A stretch of 64,000 bases of DNA from a virus: the IMG/VR virus record IMGVR_UViG_3300044972_002389, positions 38,892-102,891 of that record, one strand, 5' to 3'. The first letter of the stretch is position 1. Each line of letters opens with the position of its first letter. The position numbers and the translations under genes were made by a program. Below the pieces are notes generated by a model that was not told where the DNA came from, ran no database searches, and worked only from the letters and a program-made list of their open reading frames with translations. Of this stretch, positions 25,887 through 35,669 are shown piece after piece.

Positions 25887-26455
25887 TTGGCACTAATTGG
25901 ACTCAATCCCAAGGATTTAGTATAGCGGGGAACTCTACACGCCCAGTATCCAGCCTTCATTTTGTCTGTTTTTTGTTCACAGTTGTGACGAGAAGCAAAC
26001 GCTTTGCGTCGTTTGGGATCGCGGATTTTAACACTCAAACCTGACACATCACCAAAGGCAATTTTTTTGACCCTGCCTGTTTTGGGATTCTTGACGTAGA
26101 CGTAATACTTTTTAGGACCGCCTCTCTTGGGCTTGTTAAGCTCAACAGCTTTTCCTTGATACTCAGCCTCATCAAGACTTTCTGGAGTTTCAAAAATACA
26201 ATCCAACGGAACCATTCTGCCTTCATACACACCAAACGTGCCTAAATCACTCTCAATCATGTCCTGGTCAAGAGCGTGTTCCAAGAGTATATCTCCACAA
26301 GAAACACGACGTCGCATCTCACAAAAAAACTCAAACCAAGCTGGGCTGTGAATACGGAATATGTTATCAACTAGCGGAACTTTGTTATCCTGGTGCCATT
26401 GAATGGCTTGATTTACACTTTCATTCAAAGGTTGCGTAAGGTCTTGAATTTTCAT
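25877..26455 (-). CDS. Phage protein with LxE-type N-terminus and RHNC/YWACR domain
   Basis: The N-terminus MKIQDLTQPLNESVNQ resembles the starts of the giant proteins at 27942 and 31657 (MKL.D.L), with LNE as a possible prohead-protease site. The C-terminal 80 residues are basic and contain RRKAFASRHNCEQKTDKMKA and YWACRVPRYTKSLGL, a small domain frequent in phage internal or scaffold-linked proteins. The same kind of domain occurs in the 27942 protein. Function unknown; virion packaging is inferred. Confidence 0.6.
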   Translation of the reverse strand: MKIQDLTQPLNESVNQAIQWHQDNKVPLVDNIFRIHSPAWFEFFCEMRRRVSCGDILLEHALDQDMIESDLGTFGVYEGRMVPLDCIFETPESLDEAEYQGKAVELNKPKRGGPKKYYVYVKNPKTGRVKKIAFGDVSGLSVKIRDPKRRKAFASRHNCEQKTDKMKAGYWACRVPRYTKSLGLSPISAKWW

Positions 26456-26488
26456 TTGGTTTCCCAGATCTTGAAACGTTTGTGTTAT

Positions 26489-27220
26489 TTAGAAACCAAA
26501 ATGCTCTTGTAAGATCTTGTCTATTTTGTGCAGTTGTTGAGTTACAGGCCCTAATAGGCAGTGAGTCCAGTGAGAAGGAACTATCGGAGGCAAGTAGCCG
26601 TCAATGTCCCGATTTAAATTTAACACGTTGATTACACTAGGACAATCCAACACTTTTGCGAAGTTATCAACAGGAACAACTGAGCCTGATGTTCCAATAC
26701 ACAGGAACAGGCTTTTGTCTGTAAGGCTGTCCAGTGTGTTGTAGAGATATTGGTATTTGGGTGCTGGTTCACCAAACAACACTACCGCAGGCTTGACATC
26801 AGTCAGGCTTTGGCAATTGGGACAACCTAGGGAGATGTTGTATCGAGTGTAGCCAATATTCCAAACATGGCCACAGTTTTCGCATTGCATTTCATCCAGC
26901 TGTCCGTGAACATGCACAACAGGGATGCAACCAGCCTCCTCTAGCAAGAGGTCTGCATTTTGAGTTATCACTGTTGCACTGTATTTTCTCTGCCATTCTG
27001 CCACCTGTTTGTGGGCGGCGTTTGGCTGAAACTTCAGAAGCATTTCCCGTAAGTCGCTGTGAAATTCATTTACAATTTGAAAGTTTTGTCGCCAAGTGGC
27101 GTAATTACTGTAAACCAATGGATCATAACGGCTCCATAAACCTTCGCTATCTTCTCTAAATGTGGGGATGCCGCTTTCAGCACTCAAACCAGCGCCGCTA
27201 AAAATCAATAATTGGGTCAT
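26489..27220 (-). CDS. Sirtuin, Sir2-family NAD-dependent protein deacylase
   Basis: The protein has GAGLSAESGIPTFR (NAD-binding, residues 9-22), TQNAD at 86-90, the catalytic H105 in HVHG, two CxxC zinc pairs (C113/C116 and C133/C136) and GTSGSVVPVDNFA. This is a complete class III deacylase core of 243 residues. ATG at 27220 was chosen because it starts MTQLLIFSGAG. A phage sirtuin could remove acyl groups, consume NAD or counter NAD-based defence; no function is proven. It is divergent from the gene at 27317. Confidence 0.88.
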   Translation of the reverse strand: MTQLLIFSGAGLSAESGIPTFREDSEGLWSRYDPLVYSNYATWRQNFQIVNEFHSDLREMLLKFQPNAAHKQVAEWQRKYSATVITQNADLLLEEAGCIPVVHVHGQLDEMQCENCGHVWNIGYTRYNISLGCPNCQSLTDVKPAVVLFGEPAPKYQYLYNTLDSLTDKSLFLCIGTSGSVVPVDNFAKVLDCPSVINVLNLNRDIDGYLPPIVPSHWTHCLLGPVTQQLHKIDKILQEHFGF

Positions 27221-27316
27221 AATTTTGATTATGCAACAAATTTCTGGAGGGTTGCAATCCAATTCTCATGTTTACTGCCTTTGTATTGTGCTCACTGTCC
27301 AGACAATAAATATACT

Positions 27317-27955
27317 ATGCCATATTTGAATCATAATATCCCCGTTTTAACATGCCTAATACGTAACCAATACCTTTACAATCACACCAAAGGCCACGGC
27401 GAGTTCACTCCCTGTGATGTACACAGTGTCGCAAGTATGGAGAAACGCACGCCTTTATTTGAAGCATTTTTGGAAAATGGAGTGAACTGGACACGTCGAC
27501 CCATAACTGCTTTTTGTTGGCGTAATGATGCACCAGTAAGACCACTTGCAGAACATGTTTATTGGGACTGTTTCAGTCATTATATTGATGTGCAGGTCCG
27601 GCAACGCATGGCGGGGTTAAGGGCTACGTTGTTGGTTTACACTGGGGAACGTCGTCAAGGACAATACTGTATGACTTTAGACTGGGGTTGGGAAAACTCT
27701 GCTTTTACTGACACCAATTTCAGTGAAACGCCTGAACACAAATGCGCGCATTTGTTCAAAATGGATGAAGGAAACTATTATCTTTATCCCAACAATAGAA
27801 TCATTTGGCATGACAATGCTTGGGTGAAAAATCCTATAACCAGTAATCCTGGGTATCAAATAGACATGACAGTCTACAGTGTGGAGAACGCTGTGGACTT
27901 TTATACAGATGACAGCTATATGACACATGTGGAGCCTGTAAATGAAGCTGGTTGA
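27317..27955 (+). CDS. Conserved phage protein of unknown function
   Basis: The start at ATG 27317 gives MPYLNHNIPVLTCLIRNQYL, KGHGEFTPCDVHSV, PLAEHVYWDCFSHYIDV and the late YYLYPNNRIIWHDN. I recall this pattern from T4-like marine phages, where it is annotated as hypothetical. It overlaps the giant gene by 14 bp, suggesting co-expression with virion proteins. An AATAAATA box ends five bases before the ATG. Confidence 0.7.
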   Translation: MPYLNHNIPVLTCLIRNQYLYNHTKGHGEFTPCDVHSVASMEKRTPLFEAFLENGVNWTRRPITAFCWRNDAPVRPLAEHVYWDCFSHYIDVQVRQRMAGLRATLLVYTGERRQGQYCMTLDWGWENSAFTDTNFSETPEHKCAHLFKMDEGNYYLYPNNRIIWHDNAWVKNPITSNPGYQIDMTVYSVENAVDFYTDDSYMTHVEPVNEAG

Positions 27956-30900
27956 TATTTTGGAAAACAAGGAGGACCAACAGAATCAAAAACCCAGTGT
28001 GTTCAGCCAGTGGGAAGACACTGACCCAAAGAATGACAAGCCGGAAGAGTCAAAAAATAATCCCAGTGAACTCTATCATAGCACTATACTAGACAATGCG
28101 CCTAATATCCTGCAATCAGGATATATAACAACCTCTATCTACAAAGATCCAGCCAAGGATATAGTGTTTGATTCTCGCTCTACAACACCCCATACATCAC
28201 CAACTATAGCTGTTCTCACTTCTTGTGGGACACTGATGCAAACCTACAACGAACAAATTTCTCGCCAGCTAACGACGGCAAGCAGTCAACTGGGAACGCA
28301 AAGCAAAGCCTATCGAGCCTTGCGTGCCATCAGTCACGTTTTGGAATCACAGAAGCTTTTTGAAAACGATCCACAACTAGGTAACAACAGCATTTGGCTC
28401 TACACTGAAGGTTGCCAAAGTGCATTGCACATACTGCTCGACAACAAGACAGCAAAAATCACTTGGTTAGGTAGTTTGAATGGCACTGGTAGGCAACTTT
28501 TGGAGCAGGGGTTAGCACAAAGCCAGAAACAAGGTGCCTTACTCGCTGTTGTGAAACCCATCTGGAACAGCCACAAATTTTATGAGAAGATGGGATTTCA
28601 AGATCAAGGAACTGGTTATTGGAACTTACCTCTTGAGGAATCAGCTAATCAACTGGATCGCGCAGATCTAGAAGACTTATTGGGTGCAATCACATATGAG
28701 CAAGAAGAGATTAACGACGCCAGCTATGATGCTGCGGGACCAAAGTATGAAAAACTTGACAAGGATTTCAAAGCCTTAGAGGCTGTTGCTTATGTGGTTA
28801 AAAATAACTTACGAGCACTTGACAATCCCAACTTGGGAAAAAATAGCATTTTCCTCTATAACTATACCCCAGATCTAGGCGTGTTCAGTGTAACTGCAAT
28901 ACATGTGGTGATTGAAAATCAAGTGGCGCATGTGAAATGGTTGGGCAGTTATGACAACAAACCTGGTGCTGGCAAAGCGTTGATGTTACAAGCCTTGACT
29001 ATCGCAAAGAACAAAGGGGCCACCAAGAGCGTCGTAGAGGCCAAATGGGAAAGCGAAGGCTTTTATCACAAGCTGGGTTACGATGTGGAGAACAGAGGAT
29101 CAAACAACCCATTTACAGGCACCAGTTTAGTCCAAATGGGAAAGAAGTTGGAAGAAGCTTGGACTGATGAAGACCAGCGTATGGTTCACAAAAATCCCAC
29201 AATTCAAGATTTGAAAAGGTTGGCACGCAACAACAAGTATCACAGTGCCAGATTTGTGATCTACAAAGATGGCAGTGTTGTGGCTGCGGATAGCGAACAT
29301 TATACTCACCACAGTGCTGCACCTGCCATGGGCGCTTGGGCTTTGAGAGGGTATGTGCAATACTTGGGTGGCAACGACTATGCCTATCGCAGCATGGAAG
29401 TCTACAGTCCCAAAAGTGTTGACCATCCTCTTTTCCGCAAGTGGGAATCTAGTGGTATAGAGAATGGCAATCCCTCTGTTGTTGAGGAAAAATGGACCAA
29501 AAAGTATAAGAAGAGTATCAACTGCTCTAATCCTCAAGGGTTCAGCCAACGTGCTCACTGTGCTGCTAGACGCAAACGACAAAAGGGCGGAAAGACAACT
29601 AGCAAGCCCTTGAATGAAAACAATAACGTAGAAATACACAACTATAAAAAGCTGGATCGCATCTTAGTTGCATTGTGTAACCTAGTTGACACCAGACGAA
29701 AGAAAAACCCTGACAAATACGGATGGGTAGCCGCAGGGTTGTTGGATCCCCGCAACCGTCTTGTAATAGGTTTCAGCACATTTGCCAATGACAAATGGTA
29801 TCATGCTGAACGATTGGCTATGAGGGCTTATCGTAAAAAATACGGAAGCATACCTGATGGCTGTATAATTGTAACCACATGCAGTCCATGCAGCGAGCAG
29901 ATGCCAAGATATGGTGAAAGTTGTACTGACCTAATCAACAAGAGTCCTGTCAAAAAAGTCTATTGCGGCTACTCTGATACAACTCAATCCCAAAGTCAAC
30001 GCACTTTCAATATTATGGTTACTGCTGATACAAACATACGAGAACGGTGCCAAAAATTTGCTGAAAACTTCATGGATTGGGAAGCGCAATATTTGGATGA
30101 AAGCTTGCGTGATTGGTTCAAACAAAAATGGGTGCGATTTGGGACAGATGGCAAGATCAGAGGCGACTGTGCTAGAGGCAGTGAAGGCGAAGGCAAGCCC
30201 AAATGCCTGCCACAGCGGAAGGCTTGGGCACTGGGCAAGAAAAAACGTGCAACTGCTGCTAGGCGCAAGCGTAGAGAAGATCCCAATCCTGAACGTGAAG
30301 GCAAGGCCCGGAACGTAGCCACAAAAGAAAGTGTTGGCTCTACAAAATTGGGAGATCTCTGCACTATCAAAACTAATTTTCCTGATGCTGACTTTTGGCT
30401 TGTGCGACGCAGTGATAGAACAAATGTGGGCACACCAGCCAAAGAATTCAGTCCCTATCATATTGGAATCAAAGTCACAGCTACTGAACAGCTGATGCCA
30501 GAATATCTCTACTATATGATGATGCATCTCCACAACCAAGGCTATTGGAACAGTCGAAGCATGGGCATGAGCAATCTTGTGCACATACGCACAGAAGATG
30601 TGAAAAACATACAACTGGCTTTGACAGAGCATGAGCTGAAAGAAAACTCCAGTTGTCCACATTGCGGAGGCCAAATGGTTAACTACTCTATGCTCAGTGA
30701 AAAACAAGATGCCTGCTACTACAAAGTCAAGAGTCGCTACAAAGTTTGGCCCAGTGCCTATGCCAGCGGTGCATTAGTGCAGTGCAGGAAAAAGGGTGCA
30801 AAAAACTGGGGCAAGAGCAAGACAAATGAAAGCATAAGCATTGATCAACAAGAGGAACATGGAGGTCTCGAAGCCTACATAACTGATACATCTACCCCAC

Positions 30901-31670
30901 AATTGGTCAATTATCTTGCAAGTGAAAATGCACCCGCCGACCTTGCAGAAAAATTGCAACGCAGATACAAAACAATAGCTGTGTTCAAAAACATATGGGT
31001 CGAGGAAGATCATCAAGGGTCTGGAGTAGGTAGCTGGATTTTAGAGGCTGGTATTGGGGATGCAATAGACAACCAGGCTCATGCTGTCATTCTCACTGCT
31101 GTCTCAGATGATCCCAAAAGACAATCACAACTTGAGAAATGGTATAAGTCTTATGACTTCAAAGAAATAGCTCGCAGTTCAACTGGGTATCCTGTGATGT
31201 TACTAGATTTAAACAAAGACCAGGTCTCAGAAGCTGCCCCGTGGCTCGGGCAGGGAGATGAGCCACTGCCCACTAAACTCTATCATGTCACAAGAACAAG
31301 AAACCGTTTGAGCATACGCCAGAGAGGACTTGTTCCCAAAACAAAGGAACATGATCATATATTGCGACAACCAGGTGTGTTTCTGTTTGAAACTTTTGAA
31401 CAAGCTGAAGATTGGGCTTACTATTGGAGTCAAGATGAGGGCGAGAGTATGGATATATGGGAAATCAAGGTTCAAGATCCCAATGATCTAACTCCTGATC
31501 CAGCATTGGATATTCAGCACGATTACGATGCATGGGTCATCTACAAGCCAATTCCTGCAGCCAATGTGAGGCTGAAATTTACGCAACGCTGGCCGGAACC
31601 TTGGGGAAAGCCTACTACAACGGTGAAAAAAATCCGCAACCTTGAAGAAGATCCTAATGAAACTGAATGA
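27942..31670 (+). CDS. Giant multidomain protein: GNAT x3, deaminase, ART-like, HsdS-like; putative packaged effector polyprotein
   Basis: The 1242-residue protein has, by residue: MKLVDILE start; a short ART-like LYHSTI segment near 43; GNAT-like domains near 120-230, 270-400 and 965-1090; a basic INCSN...HCAARRK segment near 517; a zinc deaminase with H621-A-E623 and C647/C650; a basic WV.FGTDGKIRGDC region; an HsdS-like segment near 803-895; a zinc-ribbon CPHCGG and ACYYKV...WPSAYASGA segment; and an ART/Tpt1-like LYHVTRTRN domain near 1110. LxE tripeptides (LEE, LNE, LDE) sit at several borders, as in T4 gp21 cleavage sites. Injected effector polyprotein is inferred. Confidence 0.7.
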   Translation: MKLVDILENKEDQQNQKPSVFSQWEDTDPKNDKPEESKNNPSELYHSTILDNAPNILQSGYITTSIYKDPAKDIVFDSRSTTPHTSPTIAVLTSCGTLMQTYNEQISRQLTTASSQLGTQSKAYRALRAISHVLESQKLFENDPQLGNNSIWLYTEGCQSALHILLDNKTAKITWLGSLNGTGRQLLEQGLAQSQKQGALLAVVKPIWNSHKFYEKMGFQDQGTGYWNLPLEESANQLDRADLEDLLGAITYEQEEINDASYDAAGPKYEKLDKDFKALEAVAYVVKNNLRALDNPNLGKNSIFLYNYTPDLGVFSVTAIHVVIENQVAHVKWLGSYDNKPGAGKALMLQALTIAKNKGATKSVVEAKWESEGFYHKLGYDVENRGSNNPFTGTSLVQMGKKLEEAWTDEDQRMVHKNPTIQDLKRLARNNKYHSARFVIYKDGSVVAADSEHYTHHSAAPAMGAWALRGYVQYLGGNDYAYRSMEVYSPKSVDHPLFRKWESSGIENGNPSVVEEKWTKKYKKSINCSNPQGFSQRAHCAARRKRQKGGKTTSKPLNENNNVEIHNYKKLDRILVALCNLVDTRRKKNPDKYGWVAAGLLDPRNRLVIGFSTFANDKWYHAERLAMRAYRKKYGSIPDGCIIVTTCSPCSEQMPRYGESCTDLINKSPVKKVYCGYSDTTQSQSQRTFNIMVTADTNIRERCQKFAENFMDWEAQYLDESLRDWFKQKWVRFGTDGKIRGDCARGSEGEGKPKCLPQRKAWALGKKKRATAARRKRREDPNPEREGKARNVATKESVGSTKLGDLCTIKTNFPDADFWLVRRSDRTNVGTPAKEFSPYHIGIKVTATEQLMPEYLYYMMMHLHNQGYWNSRSMGMSNLVHIRTEDVKNIQLALTEHELKENSSCPHCGGQMVNYSMLSEKQDACYYKVKSRYKVWPSAYASGALVQCRKKGAKNWGKSKTNESISIDQQEEHGGLEAYITDTSTPQLVNYLASENAPADLAEKLQRRYKTIAVFKNIWVEEDHQGSGVGSWILEAGIGDAIDNQAHAVILTAVSDDPKRQSQLEKWYKSYDFKEIARSSTGYPVMLLDLNKDQVSEAAPWLGQGDEPLPTKLYHVTRTRNRLSIRQRGLVPKTKEHDHILRQPGVFLFETFEQAEDWAYYWSQDEGESMDIWEIKVQDPNDLTPDPALDIQHDYDAWVIYKPIPAANVRLKFTQRWPEPWGKPTTTVKKIRNLEEDPNETE

Positions 31671-34551
31671 CCTATTGAACAAGCCTACCAGTAGCGTAGC
31701 TGAGCTGGCTAAAAAATACAAAGTGTCAACAGACTCTGTGGAGAAACAGCTGGCACAGGGCATCAAAGTGGAGATGGAACACACCCGGTTGCGGAGTGTG
31801 GCGCGAGAAATAGCCTTGGATCACTTGGGTGAGGATCTTAACTATTACAAGAAATTGAGCAAACTTGAGAAAAAGCCTGCTCAAGAAGCTCTTCTGATAG
31901 AGCTGTTTGCCCTGCTAAATGAAGTAAAAATCGACAATGTGAGTGGCATTGGGGAAGTGCCTGACAATAAGAATGTGGATTATCTTGGCTTGAGAGTCGC
32001 GATGAAGCCCAGTGTATTTTTGAAATTGGCTAGCCCTTTGTCAAGAGAACATGCTGGGAGTGTGGATTATATCAAACAGCAACTAGATCAAGGGCAGGGA
32101 ATGGCCAGTCCTTGGCTGGTCTTAGACATACCAATAGAATGGGAAAAAGGTCGTTATAATAAATCCGCAAGAGTAATTGGGCACGAAGGCCGCAACAGAA
32201 TGTATGCGGTCCTAGAAACTGAAGGCGATGCACCTGTTGAAACTCATTTGTTTTTTGTCGGTGGATTGCGTGCTAGGCACATCAAACCTGAATGGATTGA
32301 AGCACTCAACCTGCGTCTTGTACCACAGAGAGCAAACACTAGTGTATCTGGCCCGTTTTTTGAACTGCTGTTAAAGACTCAAAAAAGTCTCTCAGAAGAA
32401 AATGAAAACAAAAGAGACACATACCGTGTAACCTGGAGAGGTAGATTGGGCGAATATGATCCCAATTATTTTGACATCAAAAGTGACCCACTTGAAGACG
32501 ATGATGGCAAAGTCATCGCCGTAAAAGATCAGCTTGTTCCCAAATCTCATTTGCGTGCCAATTTAAACATAACTCCAAATCCCAACCTAGTGTATAGGGG
32601 CATGAGTAATCATGAATTTCAAAATATCAAAAAAACAGGAGTGATACAAAGCAAAGGCGAGTATAACTTGGCTGGGCAACAGGGCTTAACCTATTTTTCA
32701 ACTGAACCCAGGTCAGCTGAAACTTATGCTCATAGTTTTGCACCATGGAATCAAAAAGCCAACTGGGACAATCCAGCATGGGTAATTGCAGTGCCCAAAC
32801 CTGATGAATCAAAAATTGTGCATGTGCAAGGCACAGGATCACATGAAGTGGGAGTCAAAGGCTCTATACCAGCGAATCAAATAAGGGAGATATACCGAGG
32901 AAAGGTTGTAGAATACGATCCTGGTGTGCACAACCAAGTTGCACCATCAGCATGGCTGCATTGGGAGAAAATGCCTGTTGATACATTGTTAACAGAGCGC
33001 AAAGGTGCGCCTGGCACTCTCAAATCCAAAATCACCAGACTGTATGGCGGAGGTGTCACATGTGACAAAACACAAAAACTCAAAACACGCCAGGGTGCTA
33101 CAACTCTAGACAAACGCCAAGCCAACTGGTTTCAAAACAAACATTGCGGCGGAGCAACTAGAGTTGATGAAATCATAAGTGGTGAGCATATTCCAGGCGA
33201 TTGGAAAAAATATGGAAGCGGCGACGCAGAAATGTTTGAAACAGAGTTTGATCTTCAAGGATATAAGATCACAATAAGTGTGAGTCGGGATTGGGCCCAA
33301 TCTGGTGCCTATGTGTTGATGAAGAAAAACATAGAGGCTGGAGCAAACCTGGTTGGCAGAGAAATAATATTCAGGGTAGATGGCGAAACTGATCCAACAG
33401 GCTTACTAGGCACAGGTGCAGCGAATGTAATTTCAATTGTTGTAGGAAAAATCATAGGACTACTACAAAATATAGAATGGGACTATTTGGTCTTCGCAGG
33501 TGCTGGGGACAGTAGACAAAGAGTATATACTAAAATATTGAGTCAGATATCTCCAGGACTTGATTCAGAGCCAATGCAATTTGGAGATTGGTTCCTGCTG
33601 ATCAAAAACCATTTGTTGGCAGCAAAATCTCAAGAGCTGGATGAAGTTTTTAAAGGCAAGCCACTTCCTGGAGATTGGCAATCAATAAAGGGCGGTTCAA
33701 CCCACTACACTGAATTTGAATTTGCTGGCAGTGAAGTGCAAATAGCAGTCGTAAAAGACGCTTCTTATGAGCTTCAAACTATCTTGCAAAAGCAAGTGCC
33801 AGAAAACTGGGTTGGATATGAAGTGTCCTTCTCTGTAGATCACAGCATCTCTGTAACAGGTATGTTTGACCAAAAAAGTGCCCAATTATTTGATTTGATT
33901 ATACGAAAACTCAAATGGTTTTTCCAGACCCACAGCTGGGACTACATCAACTTCAGTGGGGATGAGCGCAGCCGCAACAAGCTCTATCTCCGGCTGGCAA
34001 AACAGTTGGCACCTGCTGATAGCACAGTGTTGCACACTAACAAAAGCTTTGCAATTGTCAAGCAGGACAAGCTTGCATCATTCACTAACTTGGACGAAAG
34101 TTTAAGTTACAAAGGTTTGCGTCCTGGAGCAAATATTTGGTATGAGCCTGGCATGCAATATTCCCAATATAATTTATATCCAGGCAAAAGTATTGTGGGC
34201 CAGCGAGTATACCATATGACCAATAAGCTTACAAGTATAATAAAGTCAGGCGGACTGAAACCAAAATATGATGAGACTGGTGCTAGAGAATTTGGCCGAT
34301 ATAGCACTGTGGAATATCCTTTCACTCCAGTTATTGCTATATTTTTTGATGTTGGTGAGCATGATTGGTTTGGCAAATACATCTTAAGTTGGGAAATAAC
34401 ACCTGAGGATAAAACTGCACGAGCATATATGCCAGTAGATACCATGCAGCCTTCAGATAGAGATAATTTGCTGCCCAATTGTCAGGTAACACCTGTAAGT
34501 ATTGATAGGATTACTATCACAGATCTCAAAGGAAACCTTATAAAAGTATGA
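31657..34551 (+). CDS. Giant multidomain protein with ART-like domains and repeated W..F domain; putative packaged effector polyprotein
   Basis: ATG 31657 gives MKLNDLLNKP, like the start of the preceding protein, and 964 residues. In order: a DUF5661-like helical region with IALDHLGEDLNYYKKL; a conserved phage domain with MASPWLVLDIP and GHEGRNRMYAV; an ART-like domain near 310-430 (VYRGMSNHEF, YFSTEPRSAETYAHSF); a basic Cys-containing segment; two copies of a repeat with PGDW...F...EWDY..F.G...SR...Y near 510-655 and 665-800; and a C-terminal ART-like VYHMTNKLTSIIKSGGLKP. LSE, LTE and LDE tripeptides mark the borders. Start overlaps the previous gene by 14 bp. Confidence 0.7.
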   Translation: MKLNDLLNKPTSSVAELAKKYKVSTDSVEKQLAQGIKVEMEHTRLRSVAREIALDHLGEDLNYYKKLSKLEKKPAQEALLIELFALLNEVKIDNVSGIGEVPDNKNVDYLGLRVAMKPSVFLKLASPLSREHAGSVDYIKQQLDQGQGMASPWLVLDIPIEWEKGRYNKSARVIGHEGRNRMYAVLETEGDAPVETHLFFVGGLRARHIKPEWIEALNLRLVPQRANTSVSGPFFELLLKTQKSLSEENENKRDTYRVTWRGRLGEYDPNYFDIKSDPLEDDDGKVIAVKDQLVPKSHLRANLNITPNPNLVYRGMSNHEFQNIKKTGVIQSKGEYNLAGQQGLTYFSTEPRSAETYAHSFAPWNQKANWDNPAWVIAVPKPDESKIVHVQGTGSHEVGVKGSIPANQIREIYRGKVVEYDPGVHNQVAPSAWLHWEKMPVDTLLTERKGAPGTLKSKITRLYGGGVTCDKTQKLKTRQGATTLDKRQANWFQNKHCGGATRVDEIISGEHIPGDWKKYGSGDAEMFETEFDLQGYKITISVSRDWAQSGAYVLMKKNIEAGANLVGREIIFRVDGETDPTGLLGTGAANVISIVVGKIIGLLQNIEWDYLVFAGAGDSRQRVYTKILSQISPGLDSEPMQFGDWFLLIKNHLLAAKSQELDEVFKGKPLPGDWQSIKGGSTHYTEFEFAGSEVQIAVVKDASYELQTILQKQVPENWVGYEVSFSVDHSISVTGMFDQKSAQLFDLIIRKLKWFFQTHSWDYINFSGDERSRNKLYLRLAKQLAPADSTVLHTNKSFAIVKQDKLASFTNLDESLSYKGLRPGANIWYEPGMQYSQYNLYPGKSIVGQRVYHMTNKLTSIIKSGGLKPKYDETGAREFGRYSTVEYPFTPVIAIFFDVGEHDWFGKYILSWEITPEDKTARAYMPVDTMQPSDRDNLLPNCQVTPVSIDRITITDLKGNLIKV

Positions 34552-35663
34552 GAATTTACCATTTAGTGCCCTTAAAGAAGTTGCTAGAAGCTTATCAGCC
34601 ATTGACAACCAAATGGCAACAAGACAATGTGGGCTCAGTTTCAAGATATATTACAAGCTTTGAGTATGATGACCATTTAGTCGAACAAAGACTTACTCAA
34701 GATAAAAATCAAAAAGACTTACAGGATGCATTGGCTGCCAGTGATTTAGAGCCCAATCCACAAGCCAAGGGCTATGTTTGGTTATGGACAGTGGATGGGG
34801 AAATAGAACAAACTGGCACAATGGGCCTTAAGGCCATACCCTTGTGGAAAGAATTGGTGCGACGCCTCTTTGGTTGGCTTGGATCTCATGAATGGGACTA
34901 CTTGACTTTTATTGGTGGACGCGGCAGCAGGAACAAGCTCTATAGCGCATTGGGTCAAATGTTGGCGCAGAGAGCTGGTGCCAAAGTATATTTTGATTTT
35001 GACACAAGTGACTTTGTTGTATATAAGCCCAGTGCAATAGTTCAACCAAAATTGCAAGAGGCTTTTGATTACCAACTTCCCCGGGATAAATGGAAGATAA
35101 AAACAGAAGGCGACAGCTATATTGATTTTTTGTTTGAAATTGATGGCAACGAATACGAGCTTCGAATGTCTCGATTGCAAGAGCCTCAGAAGAGGGGTAT
35201 TTACGAGGTGGAATTTAGGCACACAGAGTATGGCATGGACATAAGTGGCACAGGTTCAGCCTTTAAAGTCTTCAGTGCTGTGTTTCAACTTCTCAAGTAT
35301 GCTATTGATCATCAAAAAACCTTACCTGTAAATGGACTTTGGTTCCAGGCTTGGGCCCCGAGCAGGAAAAAGCGTTATAAGAGTATGGCACCAAAATTAG
35401 CAAGACATCTGGGTTGGACTTGGGTAACCAAGCAAGAGAGTTTTCCCTACTCTCTCTCGCCAGGAACAGATGGCTACTTGATTCTCAAACCCAGTCTTGG
35501 CGAAACAGCTGGTGTGGGCAAGATAGTTAAAGGTGTGAACACTACCACCGATGTGGGACCTGATGCTGTTCAAAAACAAGCCCGGAAATTTCTCAACAAA
35601 GTCACAGCAGGAGGAGTTCCTCCTCAAACTCAAAGCAATGGCAAATTTCCCTCGGTTAAATAA
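34548..35663 (+). CDS. Two-copy repeat protein of the same module
   Basis: The 371-residue protein overlaps the previous stop by ATGA. It has two copies of the domain found in its neighbour, around residues 15-165 (HEWDYLTFIGGRGSRNKLY) and 170-310 (NGLWFQAWAPSRKKRYKSM), separated by PKLQE, another LxE site. The C-terminus is a flexible Lys/Gln-rich tail. No enzymatic motif is visible; it is likely packaged or structural like its neighbours. Confidence 0.65.
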   Translation: MRIYHLVPLKKLLEAYQPLTTKWQQDNVGSVSRYITSFEYDDHLVEQRLTQDKNQKDLQDALAASDLEPNPQAKGYVWLWTVDGEIEQTGTMGLKAIPLWKELVRRLFGWLGSHEWDYLTFIGGRGSRNKLYSALGQMLAQRAGAKVYFDFDTSDFVVYKPSAIVQPKLQEAFDYQLPRDKWKIKTEGDSYIDFLFEIDGNEYELRMSRLQEPQKRGIYEVEFRHTEYGMDISGTGSAFKVFSAVFQLLKYAIDHQKTLPVNGLWFQAWAPSRKKRYKSMAPKLARHLGWTWVTKQESFPYSLSPGTDGYLILKPSLGETAGVGKIVKGVNTTTDVGPDAVQKQARKFLNKVTAGGVPPQTQSNGKFPSVK

Positions 35664-35669
35664 GCTGAA

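Noticed and set aside
29931-30707. A 258-residue minus-strand frame in the polyprotein
   Set aside because: Antisense to well-defined deaminase and zinc-ribbon coding sequence, with no motif or start signal of its own.
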